DNA from: Pseudomonas fluorescens
Lineage (GTDB): Bacteria; Pseudomonadota; Gammaproteobacteria; Pseudomonadales; Pseudomonadaceae
NCBI RefSeq assembly: GCF_040448305.1
Contig: NZ_CP148752.1
Location: forward strand, 2,170,001-2,234,000
Reading direction: 5' to 3'
Length of the DNA stretch: 64,000 bases
The notes under the pieces are model-generated. The model saw nothing but the letters and a program-made list of their open reading frames with translations, made no database searches and was not told where the DNA came from. How positions within the stretch are numbered: the first letter of the stretch is position 1; the number at the start of each line of letters is the position of its first letter. Shown here piece by piece: positions 1-7,516 of this stretch. Made by a program: the position numbers and the translations under genes.

Positions 1-521
1 CAGTCATCGCCACCTGCGCGCGCGCAGACTTCTGCTCCTTGAAGAAGAGTGCCAACAAACAAAGCACCAGCATCAGCAGCATCAGAAGTTGTTCAGGGCG
101 CGACAAGACCCACAGATAGGGTAGGACACCCAGTGAAGCCACCGCCACCAATCCAGCGAAACGCTGAAGAGCCCCTCCAACATCACGCGCCTGCGCCAAG
201 CACCAATACGCGAGCAAGGCAAACCAGATCAGCGATAAAGAAATCCCGCTCACTCTCAAGCCAAGAGGACCCAGGTGGGCATAGATCGCCGACAGTAATA
301 TACCGGCCGGATAAAATACCCATGAAACTGTCCGCCCTGCAGTTGTTGTGCATTGTGGAAAAAGGGTGACCGCATTTCCGTCCTCCAGAAAGAGCCGCGC
401 AACCCTGAATTTTGTCATGACTTCATCGGAATAAATCGGAAGAAATACCCCGCTCAGTAATACAGCAAAGAACAATGCCAGAACAATTATTGGAATTTTA
501 TTTGTTAAAACATCTCTCATT
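1..521 (-). CDS. Polytopic membrane protein, GT-C glycosyltransferase-like (partial, C-terminus outside window)
   Basis: From an ATG at 521 the minus strand stays open for 173 codons and runs off the left edge, so only the N-terminal part is seen. Hydrophobic segments lie at about residues 9-28, 66-82, 89-110, 121-139 and 144-161. The first is followed by the loop YSDEVMTKFRVARLF, whose Asp-Glu pair after the first helix resembles GT-C fold enzymes (ArnT/PMT type) that move sugars from polyprenyl phosphate at the periplasmic face. It is the last visible gene of the minus-strand glycan cluster, which fits such a role. The exact family is inference; other O-antigen membrane proteins look similar. 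Confidence 0.6.
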
Positions 522-786
522 CTTCAACACCCAGTCGATTTAAAAATCGATTATTCTATCTTCGTCAGTAAAGGCTTATTAATCGGCGCCAATGATAGCC
601 CAATCCCTGCATTGAACCTGCATTGCATCCATCGAACCTGAAAGCTCTCTGGAAACTCCGGGTAAGCCCTCAGATGTGCTGAGCGGTTAGTTCATTTATC
701 TACTGGTAACGATATACCGTGCGTCCAATGTCATGGGTGCAGCTACGCAGTGTGCAGTTCAGCAATTGCACGCTGCGTGTTCCCCT
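522..786. other. AT-rich spacer with small inverted repeat
   Basis: This 265-base spacer separates two minus-strand genes of the glycan cluster. I see no coding frame in it. Just upstream of the 521 start there is a short inverted repeat, TCGATTT-TT-AAATCGA, around 536-551. It has no T-run, so it is more likely regulatory or incidental than a terminator. Confidence 0.35.
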
Positions 787-1926
787 TCAGGAAACGGCGC
801 GCTGTAGCGAGTCGACGACACCTGCCTGTTGTTCCTCTGTCAGCCCCACCCATAGTGGCAAGCGGATCAAGCGGTCCGACAGGCTGTCTGTATTTGTCAT
901 CGCGCCATGTTTTCGGCCGTAGCGCAGTCCTGCCGGTGAGGAATGCAGCGGTACGTAATGGAACACCGGGTGGATATTGTCGTGTTTAAGCTTCTCTAGC
1001 GTGCGTTGGCGATCGATGCCGGGAGCAAGCAAGACATAGTACATGTGTGCATTGTGTTTGCACTCTGCCGGAATGATCGGGCGGCGTACTGCGCCTGTCG
1101 ATTCAAGCCCTGCGAGCGCTTGGTGATAGCGGTTCCAGCTGTCCAGGCGATTTTGTGTAATCGACTGTGCCTCTTCCAGCTGCGCCCAAAGAAAAGCGGC
1201 GGTCAATTCACCTGGCAGGTAGGAAGAGCCGACTTCCTGCCAAGTGTACTTGTCCACCTCGCCTCTGAAGAAACGGCTTCGGTCCGTACCTTTCTCCCGA
1301 ATAACCTCGGCGCGTAATGACAGTGTCGGGTCGTTGACCAATAGCGCGCCGCCTTCGCCGGATATCACGTTCTTGGTTTCATGGAAGCTATATGCGCCCA
1401 GATCACCAATACTGCCCAAGGCTCTTCCTTTATAGGAGGCCATGACCCCCTGCGCAGCATCCTCAACCACGCGGAGACCGTGCCGGCGGGCGATCTCCAT
1501 AATCGTGTCCATTTCGCATGCGACGCCAGCGTAGTGAACCGGAACGATTGCCTTGGTGCGAGGTGTGATCGCAGCCTCAATCAAGCGTTCGTCCAGGTTC
1601 AGTGTGTCTTCTCTGATATCGACAAACACCGGTACTCCACCGCGCAATACAAAAGCGTTGGCAGTGGAGACGAAGGTGTAAGAGGGCATGATGATCTCAT
1701 CCCCGGGTTCAATATTGAGCAATAGGGCTGACATTTCCAGAGCAGCAGTACATGAGTGCGTCAACAGTACCTTTTCGCTGGCGGTGTACTGTTCAAGCCA
1801 CTGGTGGCAACGTCGAGTGAAGGGGCCGTCACCAGCAAGCTTATTAAGGAACTTTGCTTCTGCAATATAGTAAAGTTCCTTTCCCGTCATGAAAGGGCGA
1901 TTGAAGGGAATTTTAAAGTCGCTCAC
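787..1926 (-). CDS. wecE: dTDP-4-amino-4,6-dideoxygalactose transaminase (WecE/RffA type)
   Basis: A PLP-dependent sugar aminotransferase of the DegT/DnrJ/EryC1 family, 379 residues, close to the 376 of E. coli WecE, which it resembles along its length (IPFNRP at the N-terminus, LLTHSCTAALEMSALLL, PSYTFVSTANAFVLRG, VPVHYAGVACEMDTIM). The PLP-binding lysine is K185 in SFHETKN. The family converts dTDP-4-keto-6-deoxyglucose to dTDP-4-amino-4,6-dideoxygalactose with glutamate as amino donor, in the cytoplasm. It lies 15 bases after the methyltransferase in the same operon and supplies an amino group that the acyltransferase/ACP genes upstream could acylate. Regiochemistry (galacto versus gluco product) cannot be proven from sequence alone. 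Confidence 0.85.
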   Translation of the reverse strand: MSDFKIPFNRPFMTGKELYYIAEAKFLNKLAGDGPFTRRCHQWLEQYTASEKVLLTHSCTAALEMSALLLNIEPGDEIIMPSYTFVSTANAFVLRGGVPVFVDIREDTLNLDERLIEAAITPRTKAIVPVHYAGVACEMDTIMEIARRHGLRVVEDAAQGVMASYKGRALGSIGDLGAYSFHETKNVISGEGGALLVNDPTLSLRAEVIREKGTDRSRFFRGEVDKYTWQEVGSSYLPGELTAAFLWAQLEEAQSITQNRLDSWNRYHQALAGLESTGAVRRPIIPAECKHNAHMYYVLLAPGIDRQRTLEKLKHDNIHPVFHYVPLHSSPAGLRYGRKHGAMTNTDSLSDRLIRLPLWVGLTEEQQAGVVDSLQRAVS

Positions 1927-1940
1927 TGTAGGTCTCCAGA

Positions 1941-2696
1941 TTATGGTTTTTTGGCTAACAGCAAGAGTGAACCACCGAGAGGAAAGGTGATGCCTGCCTT
2001 CAAAAGGCCGAGCTCTATCTTCATAACGAACTCAAGGAGCCGATTGGTCCGGTCAGAAATATCGAACTCGCTGTTTACTTCCGCATTTTTTTGACCGGGG
2101 CGCTGTCGTGCCAGCCACATCAAGGAGACGAGCAGGGTGACAAAGGATGTGACGTATTGAACCTCAAGGCCGGCGCGGCCTACCTTGTCGACAAGCTCGC
2201 GTCGCGTGTAGCGGCGCACATGACAGGCGCGTTCATCCGCCGCGGACCACAGCCAGCGGTGCTGGGGAACGGTCAGCAATAGATGACCATCCTTATGCAG
2301 TGCGCGGGAAAGATTCGCCAGTACCTGTTCATCTTCATCGATATGTTCGATGACATCAAAAGCGCCAATTACATCAAATCGCTCTGCATCGCTCATGGCG
2401 CGCGCGTCCAGCTTTTCAAAGCTTGCGCTGGGCACGCGTCGACGTGCATGCATCAGGCCTTCTTCGAAAAACTCGGTGCCGGAGAGTGTCGTTTCGGGAA
2501 ATTCCTGGTGAATCCCTTCCAGCACAAAGCCGGTACCACAACCAATCTCCAGGAAATTCCGGATTTTGCCGATGCGAGATTTCAGCACCCAAATGATCAC
2601 GCGGTTACGGGCGCGAAACCACCAGTGGCGTGCCTCTGCCTGGGCAAGCGCCTCAAAGGCGGACTTGGGGAACGGGGTGCGATCTGGGGGCATCAA
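1941..2696 (-). CDS. Class I SAM-dependent methyltransferase
   Basis: A 251-residue protein with the Rossmann SAM-binding motif I EIGCGTGFVLEGI near residues 50-62 and the post-motif FDVIGAFDVIEHI near 110, typical of Methyltransf_11/UbiE-like enzymes. A hydrophobic segment near residues 180-195 (SFVTLLVSLMWLA) suggests membrane association. It sits between the flippase-like gene and the aminotransferase with gaps of about 15 bases on each side, so it is probably co-transcribed. In this setting it probably methylates a sugar or a lipid-linked glycan. The substrate cannot be read from the sequence. Confidence 0.75.
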   Translation of the reverse strand: MMPPDRTPFPKSAFEALAQAEARHWWFRARNRVIIWVLKSRIGKIRNFLEIGCGTGFVLEGIHQEFPETTLSGTEFFEEGLMHARRRVPSASFEKLDARAMSDAERFDVIGAFDVIEHIDEDEQVLANLSRALHKDGHLLLTVPQHRWLWSAADERACHVRRYTRRELVDKVGRAGLEVQYVTSFVTLLVSLMWLARQRPGQKNAEVNSEFDISDRTNRLLEFVMKIELGLLKAGITFPLGGSLLLLAKKP

Positions 2697-2710
2697 TCTG
2701 GCTCTCTGTT

Positions 2711-3673
2711 TTAGTTTTTATCTTTCAGGCGATTTTCCTGAATAGTATCCCACAAGTAAATAAAGCCACCGCAAGCGGCAGGAATCAGGACCATTAGAAT
2801 GTAATTTGCCAGGGAGGCGCCCACGGCTATATTGGCCGGGACGTCAAGTAGACCATAAAAATAAACAAAAAAACCTTCGCGTACCCCAAGCCCACCCACT
2901 GTTATTGGAACCATGGTCAGGATGGCGATGACCGGATAGAGAGCAAAGTGCTGAATGAAGGGGATGTCATAGCCATAGGCACGAAATACCAAATACACTA
3001 CCGATATCAGGGATATTTGATAGCAGCAGATAAAAAGCAGGGATGACGTGAGCGCCTGCCGGTAGGGGAAGTTAATCGTGCTGGCATGTAGTTTCTGAAG
3101 ATACCCCAGCAATAGGGAAAGTAACGGGTTATTGACGGTGCGGCCGCTATAAAGTGTATGGATTTTTTCGCTGGTCAATATTATTTGGGCCACTACGGCT
3201 ATGCTGCTGACGGCGCCGACGGTCATGATGAGCAGAGCGTAGTTGTCTGATGCAGGTAAGAAGGGCAGGGCAAAAAGGGTAAAGGTACATAACACCAATA
3301 GTCCAATCATGCGCTCAATGATTACCGTACTGCCTGCGGTACCCCGCTTTTTCGGGTGGCGTCGTTCGATGTGAAACATACGAAAGGCATCCGCTCCCTG
3401 TGACGAGGGTAAAATCAAACCTTGAAATTGAGAAACCAGATTTATTTTCCAGAGGCTTGCTAACGCTTCGTCAATCGAATTGAGCCGCAGGAACACTTGC
3501 CAGCGGTTGACAGAAAAAAAAGAACTCAAAGTGATTGGGATAACAGCCGCCAGCGCAAGATAGTGCCATGCTGTAATGTCGCTGATTAATGCCGTTAGTT
3601 TAAGGTCAAATGTGTGTATGAGAAATGCACAGATAAAAAACGCGATCAACAATTTCAAAAACGTCAAAGGCAT
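2711..3673 (-). CDS. Lysylphosphatidylglycerol synthase TM-like / flippase-like membrane protein
   Basis: A 320-residue polytopic protein with about eight hydrophobic helices. It matches the UPF0104/LPG_synthase_TM group by its features: an N-terminal SSFFSVNRWQVFLRL block, a central conserved GLILPSSQGADAFRMFHI segment, and a C-terminal VPITVGGLGVREGFFVYF motif (the GGLGxREG signature). Members without the soluble synthase domain are common in glycan clusters and are thought to move or handle lipid-linked intermediates. Its position between the ACP and the methyltransferase fits a lipid-linked sugar role. A transport role is inference. Confidence 0.7.
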   Translation of the reverse strand: MPLTFLKLLIAFFICAFLIHTFDLKLTALISDITAWHYLALAAVIPITLSSFFSVNRWQVFLRLNSIDEALASLWKINLVSQFQGLILPSSQGADAFRMFHIERRHPKKRGTAGSTVIIERMIGLLVLCTFTLFALPFLPASDNYALLIMTVGAVSSIAVVAQIILTSEKIHTLYSGRTVNNPLLSLLLGYLQKLHASTINFPYRQALTSSLLFICCYQISLISVVYLVFRAYGYDIPFIQHFALYPVIAILTMVPITVGGLGVREGFFVYFYGLLDVPANIAVGASLANYILMVLIPAACGGFIYLWDTIQENRLKDKN

Positions 3674-3806
3674 GCAGGGTGCTCAACGTAGGAGGGTGAG
3701 GCTGACGCTGTATAGATAATAGGTTGGCGAACCCTGTCACGGTCGAGAACGGCATGAGGGAGAGTGGACATGCTGTCTGCCTCCCCTACATGACAAGGGA
3801 TGTCGG

Positions 3807-4043
3807 TTATTGCAGTTTTGATTTTATGTAATCGACCAGGTCATTGATGGTTTTAAGGCCTTCAATATCCTCGTCAGGTATCTCGATGGCGTAGTGATCC
3901 TGGATAGACAGAATGATGTTGAACATGCCGAGAGAGTCAACACCCTGGTCGCTGAGGCTAATATTGTCGCGTAGCGTTGAGGCATCTGCTACAACATCAG
4001 CCTGGGAAATGATGTTGATAAGTTGTTCTTTTGTCTGGGGCAT
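3807..4043 (-). CDS. Acyl carrier protein (dedicated, glycan cluster)
   Basis: A 78-residue acidic helical protein with the phosphopantetheine attachment motif GVDSLGMFN, where S37 would carry the prosthetic group. Length and motif fit an ACP, but the sequence differs from housekeeping AcpP (DSLDTVELVM in most bacteria), so it is a specialised paralogue. It starts two bases after the stop of a broken small frame, and no strong Shine-Dalgarno is visible, so translation may have been coupled to that frame. With the LpxD-like acyltransferase nearby it probably delivers a (hydroxy)acyl group to an amino sugar. That role is inference. Confidence 0.85.
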   Translation of the reverse strand: MPQTKEQLINIISQADVVADASTLRDNISLSDQGVDSLGMFNIILSIQDHYAIEIPDEDIEGLKTINDLVDYIKSKLQ

Positions 4044-4045
4044 GG

Positions 4046-4266
4046 TTAGTAATTCATCGTATAGGTGTTGAAGTTACCCCGGCCGGTACGTTTGTACTGC
4101 GGGAGGGAGGCTTTGTGGCATTGCTGGCAGATGACGAGGTTGCCTGCTTCAAAAGATGTCGCACATTAGCAGCTGTCGAGAGAGGCGTGTAGTGTTGATC
4201 GTCGAGCCATAAGCCTCGCTGAACTGGCACCTCGCCTTGCTGCAAGGTTCGTATGCCAGCGGTAGG
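4046..4266 (-). pseudogene. Frameshifted remnant of a small unidentified gene
   Basis: Downstream of the 209-residue gene the minus strand shows a protein-like segment in one frame (LWLDDQHYTPLSTAANVRH). It then continues as protein-like sequence one frame away (FEAGNLVICQQCHKASLPQ and further to MNY, then TAA at 4046-4048). The switch falls in a run of four Ts near 4146; one more T would join the two parts. No ATG starts it; a TTG at 4243-4245 is possible. It includes a CQQCH motif, but no signal peptide is seen, so heme attachment is not supported. I do not recognise the family. A sequencing error is an alternative to true decay. Confidence 0.45.
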
Positions 4267-4896
4267 CTACTCGACCTTGAGGGCGCTGAAGTAGAGCGTA
4301 CCGATATGTTCTGCATTGAGCTCAATGCGACTACGGGTCAATCGAGTGCCCAGCGTCTGCTCAAGTGTGAGCCCTACCCCGCTCAAGTCAGAACACGGCG
4401 GCCACTTCGGGCTTTCCCAGCGACAGAAAACCCACTGGCTGCCACTGGGTATGCTCAATTCCTTGAGAAGCAGTGCCTTGTTCATGGATATCAGCACTTC
4501 GATCGGAGAGAAGTCATCTGGCATGGTCGTCAGGCTCACTGACCGATGGGCGGGTGTGAAAACACATTGTTTTTCAACCAGCGACTCGTCGTAAGCACGT
4601 CGTGTATCGGCGCAACCTTCGCCTTGAATCAATTTGCCTTCATGATCAATGCCATCGAGTTGAAAGGTGAAGGTAGCGACAGCCTCACCTGGCAATGATC
4701 GAGGGGTTGCTCTCGGCCACCAGTGACAGGTGAGTAGGTGGTTGGTCATTCTACTGATTCTGAAGTCCAGCTTTTCGATCCGTGCGTGCGGCGCATGGCG
4801 AGTGATGGCCTGCATCGTTGCATTGAGCATGTCGGACCCGTGTATGTAGGTTCGTTCGCCTTTGAATCCCAGTGATAGCTCGGTGAAGTGCATCAC
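4267..4896 (-). CDS. Hypothetical protein in glycan/ACP operon
   Basis: A 209-residue protein I do not recognise. It has no signal peptide or membrane helix and contains several Trp/Cys residues (TCHWWPRA, WVFCRWESPKWPPC). Its start overlaps the stop of the LpxD-like acyltransferase gene by four bases (ATGA), implying translational coupling. Its place between an acyltransferase and an acyl carrier protein suggests a part in making or transferring the acyl group, for example a hot-dog-like or thioesterase-like accessory role, but no motif proves this. Confidence 0.6.
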   Translation of the reverse strand: MMHFTELSLGFKGERTYIHGSDMLNATMQAITRHAPHARIEKLDFRISRMTNHLLTCHWWPRATPRSLPGEAVATFTFQLDGIDHEGKLIQGEGCADTRRAYDESLVEKQCVFTPAHRSVSLTTMPDDFSPIEVLISMNKALLLKELSIPSGSQWVFCRWESPKWPPCSDLSGVGLTLEQTLGTRLTRSRIELNAEHIGTLYFSALKVE

Positions 4897-5789
4897 TTTT
4901 GTTTCCTGAGGTGGGCTGTCATGTTAGCCCTGTGGTTGATTGCGAAGTTTCCAGAAACGACGCTGTTTGGCGCGATGTCGCTGATGACAACCGAGCCCAT
5001 TTTTATTTGTACCGCGTCGCCAATCACAAGGCCCTGTGCGATGGAGCAAGAGGCGCCAACCCATGCGCCGACCCCCAGGCGTGTACGTCCTGCAATAACG
5101 GTATTGCCAGAAATCACAGAGTTCTTGCCAATCACGGCGCCATGACCAATGTTGGTCATGATGCCGATCTGGCAATTTTCGCTGATGGTTGTCGGCTGCT
5201 GGAACAAGGACCTCGCGATCACTGCGCCAGCAAGTATCTGGCAACCCGAATCAATACGTACACCGCCCTGATGTTTGACCACCATCAGCGTGCCGTTGTC
5301 GTTGCGTAGCGTGATCAAGCCCTCGGCGCCTATAACGGCATTTGAACCGATGTAGACATTGTCTCCGATCTCGACAGGGCCTTCGATCACCACATTTGCT
5401 GAAATTTCGACATTGTTACCCAGTGTGGCCAGTGGCGAGATAACGGCGCTGGGGTGCAGCGTGCAATTGTCGCCGATGCTCGGTGCTTGCGCAGTTGCGC
5501 ACTTTGTCTCTTCACTCAAACGGTTGTAGAGGCGGAAAAAAGAGGTACGTGGGTCAGCACAGAATACAATTGATTTTTCAGTCGCTAATTCTTCATTTTT
5601 TAAACTTTCGGGGCACAGGACACACGCGACGTTGGGCGTAGCCAAAGCCTTTTGCAAATAGTGCAAGTTCTGACAGTACACCAGTGCGCCTGGTGTTTGC
5701 GCATCGATTTCGTCGAGGTGTGCAAAGACCCCATTGTTTAAAATGTGTTCAGCAGGGAAATAATCCACGACGCGGTAAGCGGATGTCAT
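4893..5789 (-). CDS. LpxD-like left-handed beta-helix acyltransferase
   Basis: A 298-residue protein with an N-terminal alpha/beta part (residues 1-100) followed by many hexapeptide repeats from about residue 108 (PSAVISPLATLGNNVEISANV) to about 285, which form a left-handed beta-helix. The layout resembles LpxD (UDP-3-O-acylglucosamine N-acyltransferase), and the motif GHGAVIGKNSVISGNTVIAG includes the helix His region used for catalysis in this superfamily. It lies two bases after the GT2 gene and overlaps the next gene. With a dedicated ACP in the operon it probably N-acylates an amino sugar rather than acting in lipid A synthesis. That inference rests on context. Confidence 0.75.
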   Translation of the reverse strand: MTSAYRVVDYFPAEHILNNGVFAHLDEIDAQTPGALVYCQNLHYLQKALATPNVACVLCPESLKNEELATEKSIVFCADPRTSFFRLYNRLSEETKCATAQAPSIGDNCTLHPSAVISPLATLGNNVEISANVVIEGPVEIGDNVYIGSNAVIGAEGLITLRNDNGTLMVVKHQGGVRIDSGCQILAGAVIARSLFQQPTTISENCQIGIMTNIGHGAVIGKNSVISGNTVIAGRTRLGVGAWVGASCSIAQGLVIGDAVQIKMGSVVISDIAPNSVVSGNFAINHRANMTAHLRKQK

Positions 5790-5791
5790 CG

Positions 5792-6763
5792 TTACTCCAC
5801 ATGCTCTTCTATAATGGGGAATTGACTAAGGTGGGTTGCATTTTCGACCAGTCTTCCGAGGTACTCGCCTTGCACACCTAGTGCCAGGAGGATGTTACCG
5901 GCGAGGAATGACAGCAAGATCGCCAGCGACGCCCAGCCTGGCACTATTTGATCGGTCAGGAGGGTGCGCAACAGAACATACATAGCGAATAAAATGCTCG
6001 ACGCGCTGACCAAAAAGCCCCAGATCGACACGTAGCGAAGTGGCAACAGGGAGTAATTGACGATAAGGAACGAAAGCGTTTTGAACATCTTGCCAAGGGT
6101 GTAAGTGCTCGGGCCGCCATCGGCGCGCGGCGCGTGGCGAATGCTCACGTTCGCCATCATGCTGACGGGCACCGAATTAAAAAGCATCGCGGCGATATGT
6201 GGGTGTGAACCCTGGTATCTGACGAGCTGTCTTGCCACCTGTTGACTCATGGCCCTGTAGCTCGAGAGGCTGAAACCGCTCGGTTTGCCCATGACTTTGC
6301 TAACCAGTTTCTGGTTGATGCGCGAAGCCATGTTGCGCCAGGCGCTGTGCTGTTTTTCAGCCTTCGGGATCTTTCCGATGACGACATGCTTGCCGGCTTG
6401 AAGTTGATCAATAAACAGGGGGAGGTCTTCGGGGAAGCACTGCAGGTCATCGTCGATTGTCACGACATAGCGTTTGCAGGCATAGCCGATGCCGCACAAC
6501 GTAGCATGTTGTTGCCCCTTGTTCTTCGCGAAGCGAACGACTTTGACTCTGCAGTCTTGTTCGTGCAGTGCCAGAGCGGCAAGCCACGTCTGGTCCGGGC
6601 TCGCGTCATCGACAAGAATAATCTCCCAGTCGTCGCAAATCTGATCAAGAGTCGCGCGCGCGCGCTCGTAAAATTGCGGGAGCGTACTTGCGCTTTTATA
6701 AACGGGTACCACCAAGCTTACTGAGACGGTTTTATCAATCACCTTGAGCCTCATCCTGATCAT
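5792..6763 (-). CDS. Glycosyltransferase family 2, polyprenyl-phosphate sugar synthase-like
   Basis: A 323-residue GT2 enzyme. The N-terminal GT-A domain has VVPVYKSASTLPQFYERAR, the nucleotide-binding IILVDDASPDQTW and the DxD-type TIDDDLQCFPEDL. Two C-terminal membrane helices follow at about residues 235-260 and 270-300, ending with a LGVQGEYLGRL motif typical of ArnC/GtrB/DPM1-type enzymes. These transfer a sugar from a nucleotide to polyprenyl phosphate at the cytoplasmic face, producing the donor used by GT-C enzymes such as the partial gene at the left edge. It is the first gene of the minus-strand operon. ATGs at 6763 and 6754 are both possible starts. Confidence 0.8.
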   Translation of the reverse strand: MIRMRLKVIDKTVSVSLVVPVYKSASTLPQFYERARATLDQICDDWEIILVDDASPDQTWLAALALHEQDCRVKVVRFAKNKGQQHATLCGIGYACKRYVVTIDDDLQCFPEDLPLFIDQLQAGKHVVIGKIPKAEKQHSAWRNMASRINQKLVSKVMGKPSGFSLSSYRAMSQQVARQLVRYQGSHPHIAAMLFNSVPVSMMANVSIRHAPRADGGPSTYTLGKMFKTLSFLIVNYSLLPLRYVSIWGFLVSASSILFAMYVLLRTLLTDQIVPGWASLAILLSFLAGNILLALGVQGEYLGRLVENATHLSQFPIIEEHVE

Positions 6764-7014
6764 TCGATTGTGCGATGACGCATGCTGCTAACGCGTCCTG
6801 TCTGGATTTTACAGGCTTGTAGAGTTGTTGTTTGCTACTTGGCATCACGTGCAGCGGGGTGGCATGCCATATGCCAACCGATTGGCAGTCCTCAGGGAAC
6901 CGGCCACCGAACGAAGCAGGTTGATAGGTCGGTTAAAGGCGCGGATTTTAAGCTAAGGGGGGAAAGGTGTCACGGTGCTGGAAACTTTACCTCTCGTTTT
7001 CAATCTGGTCGGGG
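6764..7014. other. Intergenic region upstream of GT2 gene
   Basis: No supported gene is seen. The stretch should hold the promoter of the glycan operon on the minus strand, but I cannot pick a convincing -35/-10 pair. A short GGCATGCCATATGCC segment around 6861-6876 has dyad character. Downstream it meets the fragment of a DUF6124-like gene. Confidence 0.3.
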
Positions 7015-7129
7015 TGTAGTGGTCTTCAGTCTGGCGTTGTCGATTCAGCAAGTGGCTGTGGTGGGGGAGTTGTTGGTGAATCGAGCCTTGGACAATGTCG
7101 ATCCGCAAGGCAAAGGGAATTTGGGCTAA
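7015..7129 (+). pseudogene. C-terminal fragment of a DUF6124-family paralogue
   Basis: The frame ending at the TAA at 7127-7129 reads SLALSIQQVAVVGELLVNR and then ALDNVDPQGKGNLG. This is almost the same as the C-terminus of the intact DUF6124 gene 650 bases downstream (SLALSIQQLAVVGELLVNR). DNA identity across about 85 bases is obvious by eye (7030-7117 against 7783-7870). Upstream of residue SLAL the frame no longer resembles the intact protein and no matching start is found. So this is a truncated duplicate, not a functional gene. Confidence 0.7.
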
Positions 7130-7266
7130 TGGGGCTTGGGCATGCCTCAGGACGATTGGGCAGGTGCTGGGTATTGCGTTGATAACATCACGAAAAAGTA
7201 GGAGATTTCCCTCAAGTCGCGTCCCCATTGCCCATATTGCCCTCCCACTGATCACCCGGCTAACCT

Positions 7267-7296
7267 CCCTTGTCGCTGAAAATTCAGCGACAAGGG
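7267..7296. repeat. Perfect 13-bp inverted repeat with 4-base loop
   Basis: CCCTTGTCGCTGA at 7267-7279 pairs perfectly with its complement at 7284-7296 across the loop AAAT. No T-run follows on either strand, so a classical terminator is unlikely. It lies between the DUF6124 fragment and the structured leader of the intact gene. Confidence 0.7.
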
Positions 7297-7330
7297 TGTG
7301 GAAGCCCTTCACAAGATCTGGGCGCACAGG

Positions 7331-7361
7331 GCGCCACCTAAATTTAAGCAGGCGCTTTTTT
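7331..7361 (+). terminator. Possible weak intrinsic terminator
   Basis: GCGCC at 7331-7335 can pair with GGCGC at 7351-7355 across a 15-base loop, followed directly by six Ts. The stem is only five pairs. It would end transcription coming from the left before the structured leader. Support is limited. Confidence 0.3.
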
Positions 7362-7380
7362 CATGTCTGCTGTTAAATTA

Positions 7381-7460
7381 TGGCGGCTGTGCGCGGGGCA
7401 CTTTCGAGTGCGTCGGGTTCCTAGATCCCCGGTCTTCCACACCCGTGCACAGCTGCCACC
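7381..7460 (+). ncRNA. Structured leader: three-way-junction RNA upstream of DUF6124 gene
   Basis: Bases 7382-7397 pair with 7442-7457 in a 16-bp stem with two G-U pairs (GGCGGCTGTGCGCGGG against CCCGTGCACAGCTGCC). Inside are two hairpins: 7398-7411, a five-pair stem GCACT/AGTGC closed by the very stable loop TTCG, and 7414-7431, a CGGG/CCCG stem with a ten-base loop. A single-stranded TCTTCCACA completes the junction. The element ends about 57 bases before the DUF6124 start. It could be a cis-regulatory leader or a separate small RNA. I recognise no known riboswitch class. Pairing is read directly; function is inference. Confidence 0.55.
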
Positions 7461-7516
7461 CCATCATGTGGAAGTGATGCTGGCAGTTCCTTTGGTTAAT
7501 TCTAGGAACGAAAACG

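Noticed and set aside
4080..4125. CQQCH as a heme c attachment site
   Set aside because: No signal peptide, no cytochrome fold around it and the frame is broken.
4054..4245. A 63-residue frame starting with TTG between the 209-residue gene and the ACP gene
   Set aside because: Only its first half looks protein-like; the rest is low complexity and the sensible continuation is in another frame, so it was treated as a frameshifted remnant.
6782..7129. A 115-residue open frame across the region before the DUF6124 gene
   Set aside because: Only the last 35-40 residues match a protein family; the N-terminal part has no ribosome site or similarity, so it was called a fragment.
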